Source: Lepidostoma basale (lineage: Eukaryota; Arthropoda; Insecta; Trichoptera; Lepidostomatidae). From it: a stretch of DNA of 64,000 nt. Positions 49,015-59,409 of this stretch are shown piece by piece. Every line of letters begins with the position of its first letter. Position 1 is the stretch's first letter. The stretch lies in assembly GCA_022606425.2 (NCBI GenBank), contig JAHDVF020000418.1, positions 248,001 to 312,000 of the forward strand, given 5' to 3'. A program made the position numbers and the translations under genes. The notes below the pieces were generated by a model. It saw only the letters and a list, made by a program, of their open reading frames with translations. It searched no databases and was not told the origin of the DNA.

Positions 49015-49702
49015 ACTAACTAACTAACTAACCATCACGCCCTCTCTCCGAAGGGGTAGGCAGAAAGAATGGACTGCCACACCTTTCTTTCCTGACATAT
49101 TTCTCTCGCTTCCTCAACATTCATACATCGTGTCATGCACGCGCGTCGATTTCTCTGACTCCTCACATGGCCGACATTCAATATTTGATTTATTTGATCG
49201 TGCCACGTTTTCCTCGGTCTTCCTCTATTTCTGGTACCATTTACATCATTAACATATAATTTTTTTACCATTCTTTCTTCATTCATTCTTTCCATATGTC
49301 CAAACCATCTTAATGATCCTTTCATTATTTTGTTCATGACACCATCATTCTCACCGCATTCACTTCTTATATTTTCATTCGACACTCTATCATACACAGA
49401 ATATCCACACATTCGTCTAAGAGATCTCATTTCTACTGCATTTATTCTACTTTCATCCTTCCTTTGCCAGTTCCATGCTTCGCTTCCATACATAAGGGTC
49501 GGTAGAAGAACACCATTGTGCACTGCCATTCTAGCTTTTTTGGATAGGTTTTTGTTTGCGATGACAACTTTAAGTGCACCATTCACTCTGTTGCCTGCCC
49601 CAACCCTTCTTTCAATATCCCTCTCCACTGTAAACATACTACCTAAATACACAAACTCAACTACTTGCTCCAAGTTTTCACCATTCACGCTAATGTTGCA
49701 GA
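49015..49702 (-). pseudogene. LINE family A1, best-kept copy with GTTA tail
   Basis: An open frame without stops encodes TVCNISVNGENLEQVVEFVY, GSMFTVERDIERRVGAGNRV, NGALKVVIANKNLSKKARMA, LPTLMYGSEAWNWQRKDESR, INAVEMRSLRRMCGYSVYDR, SECGENDGVMNKIMKGSLRW, FGHMERMNEERMVKKLYVND, GRPRKTWHDQINQILNVGHV, RACMTRCMNVEEAREICQER and SILSAYPFGERA, stop, GTTAGTTAGTTAGTT. The RT palm is missing. It looks recently inserted. Confidence 0.88.
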
Positions 49703-49704
49703 CT

Positions 49705-49900
49705 GTCGTGGTAATCAATAAATGATTAATTTGCATTTGATTAAGAATGGGAGCTATATTGCATTGCATAATCAGCCCCATGGGACTCGTCCTCGTGGAA
49801 GACCTCCTAAAAGATGTAAGGACAGCTGGGAGTCTACCTCACAGGAGGAGCAACTCTCTGGAGAACCGACTACATAGGTCTACAACAAGGAAAAAGAAGT
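49705..49900 (+). pseudogene. LINE family J 3' end
   Basis: RMGAILHCIISPMGLVLVED in one frame, PHGTRPRGRPPKRCKDSWES, TSQEEQLSGEPTT and a stop in another, then AAGGAAAAAGAAG. It is the continuation missing from the copy at 1-178. Confidence 0.6.
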
Positions 49901-49998
49901 AATGTTATGTTCTCTGCCTAAGTTAACTAACACATGTTATATATGCTAGGTTCTTGCATTAATTTTGTAATAATTTTGGTTAGCTTATAACGTTCTCC

Positions 49999-50032
49999 CG
50001 ATGATGAAAGTGTAAAGGCATCGAAACATGTC
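49999..50032 (+). other. hammerhead-like motif, N type
   Basis: CCGATGATGAAAGTGTAAAG, GCATCGAAACATGTC, then GAGAAAAATAATTTCAAAAG and a TTTTAATTCATAAAAAAATT leader. CGATGA and GAAAC are present but the stem is weak. Confidence 0.3.
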
Positions 50033-50069
50033 GAGAAAAATAATTTCAAAAGTGGAAAAAACAATGTTT

Positions 50070-50334
50070 TAATTCATAAAAAAATTGTCAATACCAGAAT
50101 TGTCAATAATATTGATACAATCATTTATTATTTGAGAGTACCACCATCAAAATCGCCATAACCCTGTACGCTGACTTTTAGTTTTTGATTGATTTGATTA
50201 CGCCTTGCTTTCCATGATCTTCCACGGCTTCTCTTTCCACTCACACTGCTTGTATTGTATAATTCAATGCCGAATCATTGAATACGAAATTATGAATTTT
50301 TTTTACATAGGAACTACTACAAATTATACTACTA
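50070..50334 (-). pseudogene. spacer with LINE family A2 scrap
   Basis: At 50178-50270 it reads (reversed) IQYKQCEWKEKPWKIMESKA, matching SSVSGKRSRGRPRKTWHD in broken frame. The rest is unrecognised. Confidence 0.4.
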
Positions 50335-50812
50335 CTTCCCTTGTGTATGGAGGCGAAGCATGGAATTGACAAAAGAAGGATGAAAGTAGAATAAAAGCAG
50401 TGGAAATGAGATCTCTTAGACGAATGTGTGGATATTCTGTGTATGATAGAGTGTCCAATGAAAATATAAGAAGCGAATGCGGTGCGAATGATGGTGTTAT
50501 GAACAAAATAATGAAAGGATCATTAAGATGGTTTGGACATATAGAAAGAATGGTAAAAAAATTATACGTTAACGATGTTACTGGAACTAGAAATAGAGGA
50601 AGACCGAGGAAAACGTGGCACGATCAAATAAATCAAATATTGAAAGTCGGCCACGTGAGGAGTCAGATAATTCGACGCCCGTGCGTGACACGATGTATGA
50701 ATGTTGAGGAAGCGAAAGAAATATGTCAGGAAAGAAAAGTGTGGCAATCCATTTTTTCTGCCTACCCCTTAGGAGAGGCGGCGTGATGGTTAGTTAGTAA
50801 GTTAGTTAACTA
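50335..50812 (+). pseudogene. LINE family A1 copy with GTTA tail
   Basis: EMRSLRRMCGYSVYDRVSNE, NIRSECGANDGVMNKIMKGS, LRWFGHIERMVKKLYVNDVT, GTRNRGRPRKTWHDQINQIL, KVGHVRSQIIRRPCVTRCMN and VEEAKEICQERKVWQSIFSA, YPLGEAA, stop, then GTTAGTTAGTAAGTTAGTTA. Open over 128 codons, with a stop at WN-stop-QKKDE upstream. A six-residue loss lies in MERMNEERMVKK. Confidence 0.83.
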
Positions 50813-50824
50813 CTACAAGAAAAA

Positions 50825-50990
50825 TCTATATTTCTCGTATCAAATCCTCTCGATATGTGCTCGAAAAGTCAGCCTACTCTCACAGATGATCCCGAGATCT
50901 CTCATCGTAGATACATGTGCTAGTTGCTGGTTGTTCATTGTGTATCTATGATACACATTTCTCAGTGCTCTAGTAAAACCAGTGCCATTT
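50825..50990 (-). pseudogene. jockey/CR1-like LINE fragment (RT thumb side)
   Basis: The minus strand reads YTMNNQQLAHVSTMRDLGII, CESRLTFRAHIERI. DLGv..ds.LtF..Hi is the standard block after the RT palm of jockey/CR1 elements. It may be an upstream part of family D. Confidence 0.55.
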
Positions 50991-51194
50991 TAACATTCTA
51001 ACGTCATTATAATGTCATTTTCGAGACGGCAATGGCAGAACGCACTTGGAGACATTGAATTGCATTTGATTACTGTGACTCCAGTTAACAATATTATTAA
51101 TGTCCGACTGGAGGCGTGGTAGAGGCAAAACATAAATGCTTTTTTCATAAATAGTCTACCATCGGTCTATCAAAGCAGATAATTGGGATTTCTT
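50991..51194. other. spacer, no gene seen
   Basis: Unrecognised sequence. Confidence 0.4.
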
Positions 51195-51690
51195 CTTCTC
51201 TGGTTTCAATCCTGGGATCGGTTTGCAGCAATTTCTTCTATTCTTCTCTTCCATTCTTCCCTGTCTTGTGCGGCTCTTTTGAAATGTGCATATGATGAGC
51301 AGCGCACGTCCACCAACAGGTCCTCCAGGTACTCTCGGCGTGGGCGTCCCCTAGAGTTTGTCCCCTCGGTCATACCCTCTATTGTGGCACGCAAGAGCCC
51401 TTCTTGTCGTATTACATGGCCGATCCATCTTGCACGCCTTTCGGACAAGGTCCTGAGCAGGTGCCTTCCTCCTTCGATTCTTTGGAGAACCTCCTCATTT
51501 GTAATGTGGTCTCTCCAGGAAATTTCTAATAGTCTTATATAGGACCACATCTCAAAAGCCTCTAGTCTCCGTTTATCTCTTTCGGATAGGCACCATGTCT
51601 CGCAGCCGTACACCAAGATACTCCATACATAGGTCTTGATGAGGAATATTCTCAGTTTTAGGTCAATATTATTCAATTCTATTATTTTCT
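51195..51690 (-). pseudogene. LINE family B2 copy, 156-codon open frame
   Basis: The minus strand encodes NNIDLKLRIFLIKTYVWSIL, VYGCETWCLSERDKRRLEAF, EMWSYIRLLEISWRDHITNE, EVLQRIEGGRHLLRTLSERR, ARWIGHVIRQEGLLRATIEG, RGRPRREYLEDLLVDVRCSS and KRRIEEIAANRSQD, stop. The order is that of B but the sequence is a separate subfamily. The RT palm is missing. Confidence 0.8.
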
Positions 51691-51744
51691 ACTCTGTCGA
51701 TTCTATTGGGATTATGTCACATAATTGTGATGATGTCAAGAATT

Positions 51745-52285
51745 GGATTAAGCTAGGCAGCTTTCGGAAACATGGGTTACATCCTTAAAAACCGGAAAAT
51801 ACCGATCAACCTGAAACGAAAATTTTATGACGCCTGCGTTCTGCCAGTTGGTACTTGACACTGGTCTTGAAACTGTAACATTGTCCAAACAAAGTGCCGA
51901 GAAACAGCGAGTGACCCAAAGAGCCATGGAAAGAGCCACGTTAGGAAAGAGCCACGTTAGGAAAAATAATAAAAGAGGTGAGAGAGAAAACAAAGGTCAC
52001 TGACATCATCCACCGGGTAGCGACTCTAAAATGGCAATGGGCGGGTCACGTAGCCAGAAGCTCAGACGAAAAATGGACAAGAAGACTGCTGACTTGGAGA
52101 CCGTGGAAGGCAGAGAAGTGCAGGGCGACCGCAACTACGGTGGAAGGATGACCTTAACATACATGTCGAAATAACCTGGATGCAGTCTGCACAAGACAGA
52201 GTGACATGGAAGCGAACGGAGGAGGCCTTTGTCCAGGAGTGGACGGGAATAGGCTGAGGAAAAAGAAGAAGAAGAAATGATATGT
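51745..52285 (+). pseudogene. LINE family C copy with GAA tail
   Basis: YILKNRKIPINLKRKFYDAC, VLPVGT, stop, HWSxNCNIVQTKCRETASDP-like shifted frames, KVTDIIHRVATLKWQWAGHV, ARSSDEKWTRRLLTWRPWKA, EKCRATATTVEG-like, and GKRTEEAFVQEWTGIG, then GGAAAAAGAAGAAGAAG. It has frame breaks and a short duplication (AAAGAGCCACGTTAGGAAA twice at about 51927-51964). Confidence 0.75.
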
Positions 52286-52339
52286 ACAAAATCTTCTTTC
52301 CCTGTTCACAATAAAATTATCGAACATTATTTTTACTGT

Positions 52340-52825
52340 TAACTAACTAACTAACTAACCATCACGCCCTCTCCCCGAAGGGGTAGGCAGAAAGAATGGA
52401 CTGCCACACTTTTCTTTCCTGACATCGCTTCCTCAACATTCATACACCGTGTCATGCACGCGCGTCGATTTCTCTGACTCTTCACATGGCCGACATTCAA
52501 TATTTGATTTATTTGATCGTGCCACGTTTTCCTCGGTCTTACTATATTTCTGGTCCATTTACATCATTAACATAATACTTTCTTCATTCATTATTTCCAT
52601 ATGTCCAAACCATCTTAATGATCCTTTCATTATTTTGTTCATAACACCATCATTCGCACCGCATTCACTTCTTATATTTTCATTCGACACTCTATCATAC
52701 ACAGAGTATTCCCACATTCGTCTAAGAGATCTCATTTCTACTGCATTTATTCTACTTTCATCCTTCTTTTGCCAGTTCCATGCTTCGCTTCCATACATAA
52801 GGGTCGGTAGAAGAACACCATTTTT
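52340..52825 (-). pseudogene. LINE family A1 copy with GTTA tail
   Basis: The minus strand encodes MVFFYRPLCMEAWNWQKKDE-type sequence (YGSEAWNWQKKDESRINAVE), MRSLRRMWEYSVYDRVSNEN, IRSECGANDGVMNKIMKGSL and RWFGHMEIMNEES, then, after a loss, GRPRKTWHDQ-like, MTRCMNVEEA and SILSAYPFGEGA with AACTAACTAACTAACCATCA at the tail. Confidence 0.8.
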
Positions 52826-53034
52826 ACTGTTAAATTACCCATAAATCGCAGCCTAATATTAAAAGGTTGTCAAGCAACAGGAGAGTTATGACGTCATAGA
52901 ATATTTAAAATGTGAATTACTCAGTCGGTATTATAGTTACATTATTAAAAACTTGGAACATTTGTGACTGATGGTTCACAGATGCCATTATCGTTCGGTA
53001 TTCGAGAAGAAATTGAATAATTAATTATCTGTTT
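52826..53034. other. spacer, no gene seen
   Basis: Unrecognised sequence. Confidence 0.4.
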
Positions 53035-53105
53035 ACGCTTCACTTCCATACATCAATATCGTTACAAGAACACCATTGTGCACTACCATCTTAGCTTTTT
53101 GTATG
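53035..53105 (-). pseudogene. LINE family A scrap
   Basis: Reversed KAKMVVHNGVLVTILMYGSE. Confidence 0.5.
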
Positions 53106-54536
53106 AATATAAAAAATAACCATAGGATATCGGAACAGTAGGGTAGCTAGCTGTCCATTTTCTGCCTACCCATATAGAAAAAGGTGTGATTAATACCATT
53201 TATGTATTCAACAATAAAATATATATTTATATAACTTAATTCAAGATAATTTAACAGCAATATTACTTATATAAATATGTCATAAGATTTTACGAGTATA
53301 TACCTTATAATAGGCTATCAAATTGTTATAAGCCATTAATAAAAGTATTTATTTTACAGGTAAAATGACCTAAAAACTGTCTGATAATTAACTTTTCTCT
53401 AACAGTGGAGTATTTTTTGCATGTACAAATGTAAAACTTATTATTTAATGTTGAGGAAAACGTACGTTTTCCGCTATAAGCTTCCAAAATAAATACATAC
53501 GTTAAAAAGCGTATCAATGGAATGTTTTTAACTCAAAAATCTTAAAATTTAATATGGTTATCGGCATAAAATGTGAATGGAACCATTAACTTCGCTTGAT
53601 TTCATATTCCAAAGCACTTGTTCTTTTGTTTAACTTTTCAAAATTGGAACGGTGACTTTATTTCACAAAATAGATTACGGAAAGTCGATTTAAAATTTTA
53701 CAAAAATCAAGTCTTAGTATCAAAATACGATTATTTTTACGTTCGTACGTATTAAAAAAACATTAATTTATGTAAAAAATTATAAACGTATAATTAGAGA
53801 CTGTATTAGTGTTTAGAAGTGAAATACTTATGCAAGAGCCGGATATAAACCTAATCTTTCGATATAAAAACAAGATAAAAAAAGTATGGTACAAATCCTC
53901 TAGAAACATCTATAATAAAACAAACAAAAAACCGGTTACATCAAACGAAAGTATAATTTTGAATTAAGATGTGATAATAACAAAATAAAACATTTAAAAT
54001 CAACTCAACACGGAAAGTGGGATTTGTCAAAAATTGCCGGTATGTACTTAACCTAATATAACGTGAATTAGTGTATAAATCAAGATTATTTTTATTCATA
54101 TATCATTTTGAAATCTTACCTTGTCGAACGTTGATTGGTTCTGCTAACAAGGTAACTTAGAACTGGTAGCAATTAATGAGGAAATTGAACAAATTGATCA
54201 CTAAAACTGAAAACGCGCCCAACCCGGTCGAACAGTTGTCAGAAACTGTAATTTTATTTGATTGGTCAGACCTACTCAGCTCACACGTAAGTATTTACGG
54301 CTTAATTCAAAATACAACTTATTTTGTTCATATCAATTTTACATTTTCAAATATGCTCGATACTTTTTTGTGCAGGGCATAAAACAAATTACTTAGTATT
54401 TTACGAAAAGTCAAGATGAAAAAATAATGTTGCCACTAGTAAAATTAAATGGTTGTATGGCGAGTACTCTTTATTTATTTTTAACCAGTCCTTGATGCTG
54501 CGAATCTAATAATTATTGCTTTTAAGAACTTTAACA
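53106..54536. other. 1.4 kb of unique AT-rich sequence, no gene seen
   Basis: There is no convincing coding frame, repeat match or RNA gene. The 68-codon frame at 54176-54382 and the 63-codon minus frame at 53517-53326 lack recognisable motifs. It is one of the few stretches over 1 kb without a mobile element. Confidence 0.4.
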
Positions 54537-54690
54537 AACAAACTATCACGCCGTTTCACCGCAGGGGTAGGCAGAGAGAATAGACCCCCACACTACTCTA
54601 TCCTGACACACCGCTTTAGCTTCCTCCATTTATGTCGTATGTCGATTCTTCTGACTTCTAGCATGACCAACATTAACATCTTTATTAATA
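54537..54690 (-). pseudogene. LINE family A 3' end
   Basis: Reversed SILSAYPCGETA-like end (complement of ACGCCGTTTCACCGCAGGGG), CQDRVVWGSI and NMEEAKAVCQ. It is A3-like. Confidence 0.55.
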
Positions 54691-54721
54691 TAATAAATAC
54701 TTAATTACTACTTATAACAGA

Positions 54722-55222
54722 GCACAATGAAGTTCTAGCGCCGATCCTTATGTATGAAAGTGAAGTTTGGAGTTGGCAGAAGAAGGATGAAAGTAAGATA
54801 AATGCCATAGAAATGAGGTCACCAAGAAGATTGTGAGGAAAAACAAAGTGTGATAGAATATCTAATGATGAAGTAAGAAAGGAATGTAAGGCGGATGAAT
54901 GCGTGATAAATAAAATTAAGAAAGGGTCACTAAGATGGTTTGGACATATGGAACGAATAGATGATGGAAAAATGGTTAAAAAGATATATACAAGTAGTGT
55001 GAATTGAAAAAGAAGTCGAGGAAGGCCAAGGAAGACATGGCATGACCAAATTAATCAATTACTGAAAGGAGGCCATGTTCGAAGTAGGAACAATCGACGA
55101 ACGTGCATATCACGATGTGTGAATGTAGAAAAGGCGCGAGAGTTATGTCAGGATAGAACAATGTGGCGATCCATCCTCTTCGGCTACCCCTCCGGGGAAA
55201 AGGCATAATGATTAGTTAGTTA
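54722..55222 (+). pseudogene. LINE family A2 copy
   Basis: LAPILMYESEVWSWQKKDES, KINAIEMRSPRRL, CDRISNDEVRKECKADECVI, NKIKKGSLRWFGHMERIDDG, KMVKKIYTSSVN, stop, KRSRGRPRKTWHDQINQLLK, GGHVRSRNNRRTCISRCVNV, EKARELCQDRTMWRSILFGY, PSGEKA, stop, TTAGTTAGTT. Two stops. Confidence 0.8.
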
Positions 55223-55239
55223 CTACTTATATATTGTAT

Positions 55240-55442
55240 TACTTCTTCCTATGGCCATACAACTCTTGGAGAGTTTAAGCCTCCTTGATGATTTTCCTCC
55301 AAGCTCCTCGATCCTGCTCCTTTTGCTCCTAACACTCCAATTTGCTCAACCTAGCCAGATCAGCCAGAACAATATTCATTAGGCGGTGTCTGTGCCCCCC
55401 TAGAGATCTTACCCCCGTGGGTTTAGACGCTTACAGGGTCTT
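55240..55442 (-). pseudogene. unidentified LINE-like 3' end
   Basis: Reversed GAPRSCIRSKRSRIEELGGK and SRRLKLSKSCMAIGRS. The W-rich, arginine-rich end and its position before a B copy suggest a LINE C-terminus, but the family is not recognised. Confidence 0.3.
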
Positions 55443-55985
55443 GATTGCTCTGGTCTCTTTTTCTTCGGGTGCCGTATCAGGTCCCCCTGACGTTGGCAAT
55501 CACTCCAGCGAAGGCTTCTCTATCTTGCGCGACCCGGAACAGCTCCCCCACATGTCTCATCCCGGTCCAGTCTCTTATGTTGCACAGCCAAGATGTTTAC
55601 CTTCTACCAGGACCACGCTGCCGCTCAATTTTTCCCATCAGTATTAGTTGGAGTAAACTGTATTTATCTCCCCGCAGAATGTGACCCAGATATGAAATCT
55701 TACGGACCTTAACGTCCTTTAGCGGTTGTCTATTTCAATTGGCTCTTCTCAAAACCTCCAAATTGCTGATGAAACCTGTCCACGGTATGCGAAGCATTCT
55801 CCTGTGCAACCACATCTCAAATGCTTCCAACCGGTTCGTAGTGTGCACTTTCAGGGTCCAAGACTCCAAGCCATAGAGTAATACAGACCAGACATAGCAC
55901 TTCAACATTCTCTGCGTTCTCCGGCTCAGCATACTTGCCCAATATATGCAAGGCAACTGGCTCTTAGGGTACGGCCACCTCAAAG
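55443..55985 (-). pseudogene. LINE family B copy
   Basis: The minus strand includes RTQRMLKCYVWSVLLYGLES, WTLKVHTTNRLEAFEMWLHR, RMLRIPWTGFISNLEVLRR, KIRKISYLGHILRGDKYSLL-like text and VAQDREAFAGVIANVRGT-like text, with a GAA-type end at about 55460. It is close in sequence to the B copy at 3.25-3.9 kb. Confidence 0.72.
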
Positions 55986-56094
55986 TGCCAGGGTCGGAGG
56001 CTAGGTGGACAACTAGCGAACCAACAAATGGCTAACTATGGGACCGGTCACACTATAGGGTTCGCCCCACAGGGCTTCATCACAAGCGAACTGT
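55986..56094. other. spacer, no gene seen
   Basis: Slightly GC-richer unrecognised sequence. Confidence 0.35.
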
Positions 56095-56275
56095 GTCTTG
56101 GCGCTATCAGTGATTCTCGTGACGTGATAGGAATCTAATCTATTGTCACGTGAATTCTACACCAGACCAAAGACAGTTTGACAATCACACTGCCCTCGCC
56201 GGGAATCGAACCCGGAAACTTCGGGGCGGCAGTCAATGCACTTACCACTCGGTCACGAAGGTCGTCTATAATACT
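56095..56275 (-). mobile_element. tRNA-derived SINE copy
   Basis: The minus strand has ACGACCTTCGTGACCGAGTG (A-box side), a B box GGTTCGATTCC (complement of 56204-56214) and the body GTCAAACTGTCTTTGGTCTG. The 3' end is shortened. Confidence 0.82.
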
Positions 56276-56324
56276 TCATCTCGTCATATAAAATACTTCA
56301 TCTCGGTCGTCTATTAACTTCACT

Positions 56325-56775
56325 GGCTTAAGAGTCCAGGATAAACTCTGCTGGACAGTCTTCAAAGAGCTACATGGAATGGCTCTAAATTATATATCCG
56401 AACTCTGTATAACGGACAGCCTAAATACAAGGAATTCCACACTTCGTTCAGCGAACTCCTCGGCAATAGGAAGATTAGTTGAGCCGAAGCGTTGCCCTAG
56501 TACCAATTTCGGGGATCGAGCGTTTGCGATAGCCGGTCCATCAGTTTGGAACAATCTTCCTTCCCACCTCAGATGCATAAATGATCCGACAGAATTTAGA
56601 TCTAATAATTTTTCATACCCAATTTAAAACTTGCATATTTGTTCTATTATACTTTCTAATCGATCGCGAACATCAATCAGATGCAGCGTTCACATTTAGA
56701 TTTAAAACACGTCTTAATGCGCCCTTGAGGTGATTACATCACAAAAACGGCGCTTTAAAAGTTAGCATATTATTA
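56325..56775 (+). pseudogene. LINE family F (CR1/L2-like) copy
   Basis: LTGLRVQDKLCWTVFKELHG, MALNYISELCITDSLNTRNS, TLRSANSSAIGRLVEPKRCP, STNFGDRAFAIAGPSVWNNL, PSHLRCINDPTEFRSNNFSY and PI, stop. This is the C-terminal WNxLPxxlr...Fr block of CR1/L2-type LINEs. The 3' end is TTTAAAAGTTAGCATATTAT and an ATT repeat (56762-56790). Confidence 0.75.
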
Positions 56776-56867
56776 TTATTATTAATAATAATACCCTTTA
56801 CAACGATTTGGCTCACGCTGTCATGATATTAAGAGGGATTCAACAAAATAATATTAATAATAATATG
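56776..56867 (-). mobile_element. tRNA-derived SINE tail fragment
   Basis: CCCTTTACAACGATTTGGCT and CACGCTGTCATGATATTAAG match the 3' end of the SINE. It lies against the F tail with a mixed ATT/AAT run. Confidence 0.6.
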
Positions 56868-57040
56868 TTAACGTTGTGAATGGAATAAAAAATGGAAAGA
56901 AATAGAGAAAACCGTGGCACGAACAAATAAATTAAATATTAAATGTCAGCCTCATGAGGAGTCGGAGACATGTGTGCATGATGACAGAATTTTGTAGAAG
57001 CAAGTAAAATATCTCAGGAAAGAAGAAGATTAGTTCATTT
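56868..57040 (+). pseudogene. LINE family A scrap
   Basis: NVNVVNGIKNGKKxRKPWHE, QINxILNVSLMRSRRHVCM, then QERRRLVHFFFLSY-like decay. Confidence 0.5.
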
Positions 57041-57154
57041 TTTCTTCCTCTCTTATATCATTATAGCCGAACCCAAATCGACTCAAAGAGTGGAAGGTAA
57101 GACTGGGAGTAATGTTGTTTGTTGAAATATTTTCGTAGAAGTTCACTGTTAATT
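57041..57154. other. spacer with faint SINE similarity
   Basis: ATCATTATAGCCGAACCCAA and ATCGACTCAAAGAGTGG weakly resemble the SINE 3' end. Confidence 0.3.
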
Positions 57155-57337
57155 AGCTAACTAACCATCACGCCGTCTCTCCGAAGGGGTAGGCAGAAAG
57201 AATGGACTACCACACTTTTCTTTCCTGACATATTTCTCTCGATTCCTTAACATTCATACATCGTGTCATGCATGTACGTCGGTATCTCTGACTCCTCACA
57301 TGGCCGACATTCTATATTTGATTTATTTGATAGTGCC
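57155..57337 (-). pseudogene. LINE family A1 copy, left part
   Basis: Reversed SIVSAYPFGETA-like end, REICQERKVW and MTRCMNVKESREI, ending in the target site TTTGATAGTGCC. The right part, after the A3 insertion, is 57802-57925. Confidence 0.7.
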
Positions 57338-57801
57338 CATCCCTAATGTTTGGAAGCGAAGCATGGAACTGGCAGAAGAAGGATGAGAGCAGAATACATG
57401 CGGTAGAGATGAGGTCCCTAAGAGGTATGTGTGATAGAACGATATACGACAGAATCTCAAATGCTGATATAAGAAAGGAATGTAGAGCGGAAGAAGGTAT
57501 TATGAACAAAATTATGAAAGGATCGCTGCGATGGTTCGGACATATGGAACGCATGGATGGAAAAAATATACGTTAATGATGTAAAAGGAGTACGGAGTCG
57601 AGGCAGGCCGAGGAAAACATGGCATGACCAAATTAATCAAATTTTAAAGGTTGGTCATGTTAGAAGTCGGAAGAATCAGCGTGTATGACTCACTGTATGA
57701 ATGTGGAGGAAGCTAGAGAGGTGTGCCAGGATAGAGTAATGTGGCGGTGCATTCTCTCTGCCTACCCCTGCGGAGAAACGGCGTGATAGTTTTTTTGTTT
57801 G
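57338..57801 (+). mobile_element. LINE family A3 insertion with 12-bp target duplication
   Basis: TTTGATAGTGCC occurs at 57326-57337 and 57802-57813. It encodes LMFGSEAWNWQKKDESRIHA, VEMRSLRGMCDRTIYDRISN, ADIRKECRAEEGIMNKIMKG, SLRWFGHMERMDG, a loss, VNDVKGVRSRGRPRKTWHDQ, INQILKVGHVRSRKNQ and SILSAYPCGETA-like text, then GTTTTTTTGTTTG. The insertion splits an older A1 copy. Confidence 0.87.
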
Positions 57802-57925
57802 TTTGATAGTGCCACGTTTTCCTCGGTCTTCCTTTATTTCTAGTTCCATTTACATCGTTAACATATAATTTTTTTACCATTCTTTCTTCATTCATTCTTT
57901 CCATATTTCCAACATCTTAATGATC
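57802..57925 (-). pseudogene. LINE family A1 copy, right part
   Basis: Reversed MERMNEERMVKKLYVNDVNG, TRNKGRPRKTWHYQT, continuing the copy left of the A3 insertion. It ends near 57920 with a one-base loss in FGHM. Confidence 0.7.
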
Positions 57926-59405
57926 CATAAGTTTACTGTAAAAAAATAAAAATAAAAACAACAATATATTTGATATAATTTAATTTATTAAGCAATTTTT
58001 GACAGCTCTCCCAACTGGCATGACCGCAGGCAGGAAAAAAAATAAAACACAATTTATTAGAAAGCTGCTTTATGGTAGATTATTAAAATAAATTATAAAC
58101 AACGAAATATTAATACAGTTAAGACTCTATTAGGTAACAATTTTAAAATGATAATGATTTGGCTCCACTGTTATACCACGGGCATCCATTTTGAATATCT
58201 ACTCCATTTTGTTTTCATTCTTTGATCATTCCCCTACAGTCTTAAATCAACACTACCTTGGAGTGTTACCAATGAAAAATAAAATTTGTGCATTTTTTAA
58301 ATTTAATTAATTAAACACTCATTAAAACAGAGTATTAGCCGATTCGTAAGTGACACAAATACAAATGTCATTTGTGCCACAGAAAAACCATAGATATTTT
58401 AATTAAATAGATGTGTAATTTAAAATAGAACAGAATTCAAATATTTTTAGTTTGAAACAAATTTTATTCTAATTTTGACAAGTCATTCATTTAATAAACA
58501 GTTTTTTTCATGATTTTGTTAAGTATAATTGATTTTTATCTAGTTTTTTATGACATGTTATATATGTATTATATATTGGATAGATTACTAGTTAAAACGC
58601 AAAAAAGAGATATTATTTCACTTTCACTGTTCTGCCCATAATATAACAATGGTAATGAACTTCAACAATTTTTACCTTATATATTAATTAATTAAATATA
58701 CATATTTTGAAGCAATTCTTACAAACTTGAGGACATTTCTCATAGATTCTTTATTGTTTATATCATACGATAAAGGTACTTTTTTGTCGAAACTAAAATT
58801 AATTATAAAAAAAAATAACAAAAAAGAATCCATAATTAGAAAAAAATTCTGACAGTTAAAATTTGAACAAGCGTTTTGAATCGAAATTTGATAACTCTCT
58901 ATAACAATGATCAAGTGACGATATTTCAGAAATATTAACAACAATACACACAAGGCTTCCTGCAGGATTTGAACACACAGAAAACGAGTCATTATTCATA
59001 TGTTACAATGTATGAATTTTTTTCTGTAATATTTTCAATCGATTTGTACCTTGACAAGTAATGATTAAAAATAATTATAATTTTTAATCAGTTGGTAAAA
59101 ATATTATTATAAATCAAAACATATTGATATTTTTGATTTATTTAGTCCAAAATACACATGTAAGTTTGGTTTTTAAAGTTTGTTATGTATAATATTGTAT
59201 ATATAATATTATGAATCCTTTTTTATTGCTGGTTGAATCACTTATAAGAAAAAATATATATTAAACCATTTATTTAAGGCTTAAGTTCATCTTTCAAAAG
59301 TCTTTTTAACAAGAGGTTATGTATTCCTGATTATATTAGCGTTGGCTTTGTGTATAACTTCACACTACATAATTAAACAATTCCTTTCGAACCAATCTAA
59401 CAAAT
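57926..59405. other. 1.5 kb of AT-rich sequence, no gene seen
   Basis: Mostly homopolymeric A/T runs. Between 58684 and 58992 a 102-codon minus-strand frame is open but is made of low-complexity Phe, Ile, Lys and Asn codons without a motif. No repeat match. Confidence 0.4.
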
Positions 59406-59409
59406 TACT

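Noticed and set aside
58684..58992. A 102-codon minus-strand open frame
   Set aside because: Low-complexity Phe/Ile/Lys/Asn composition in an AT-rich tract, as expected by chance.
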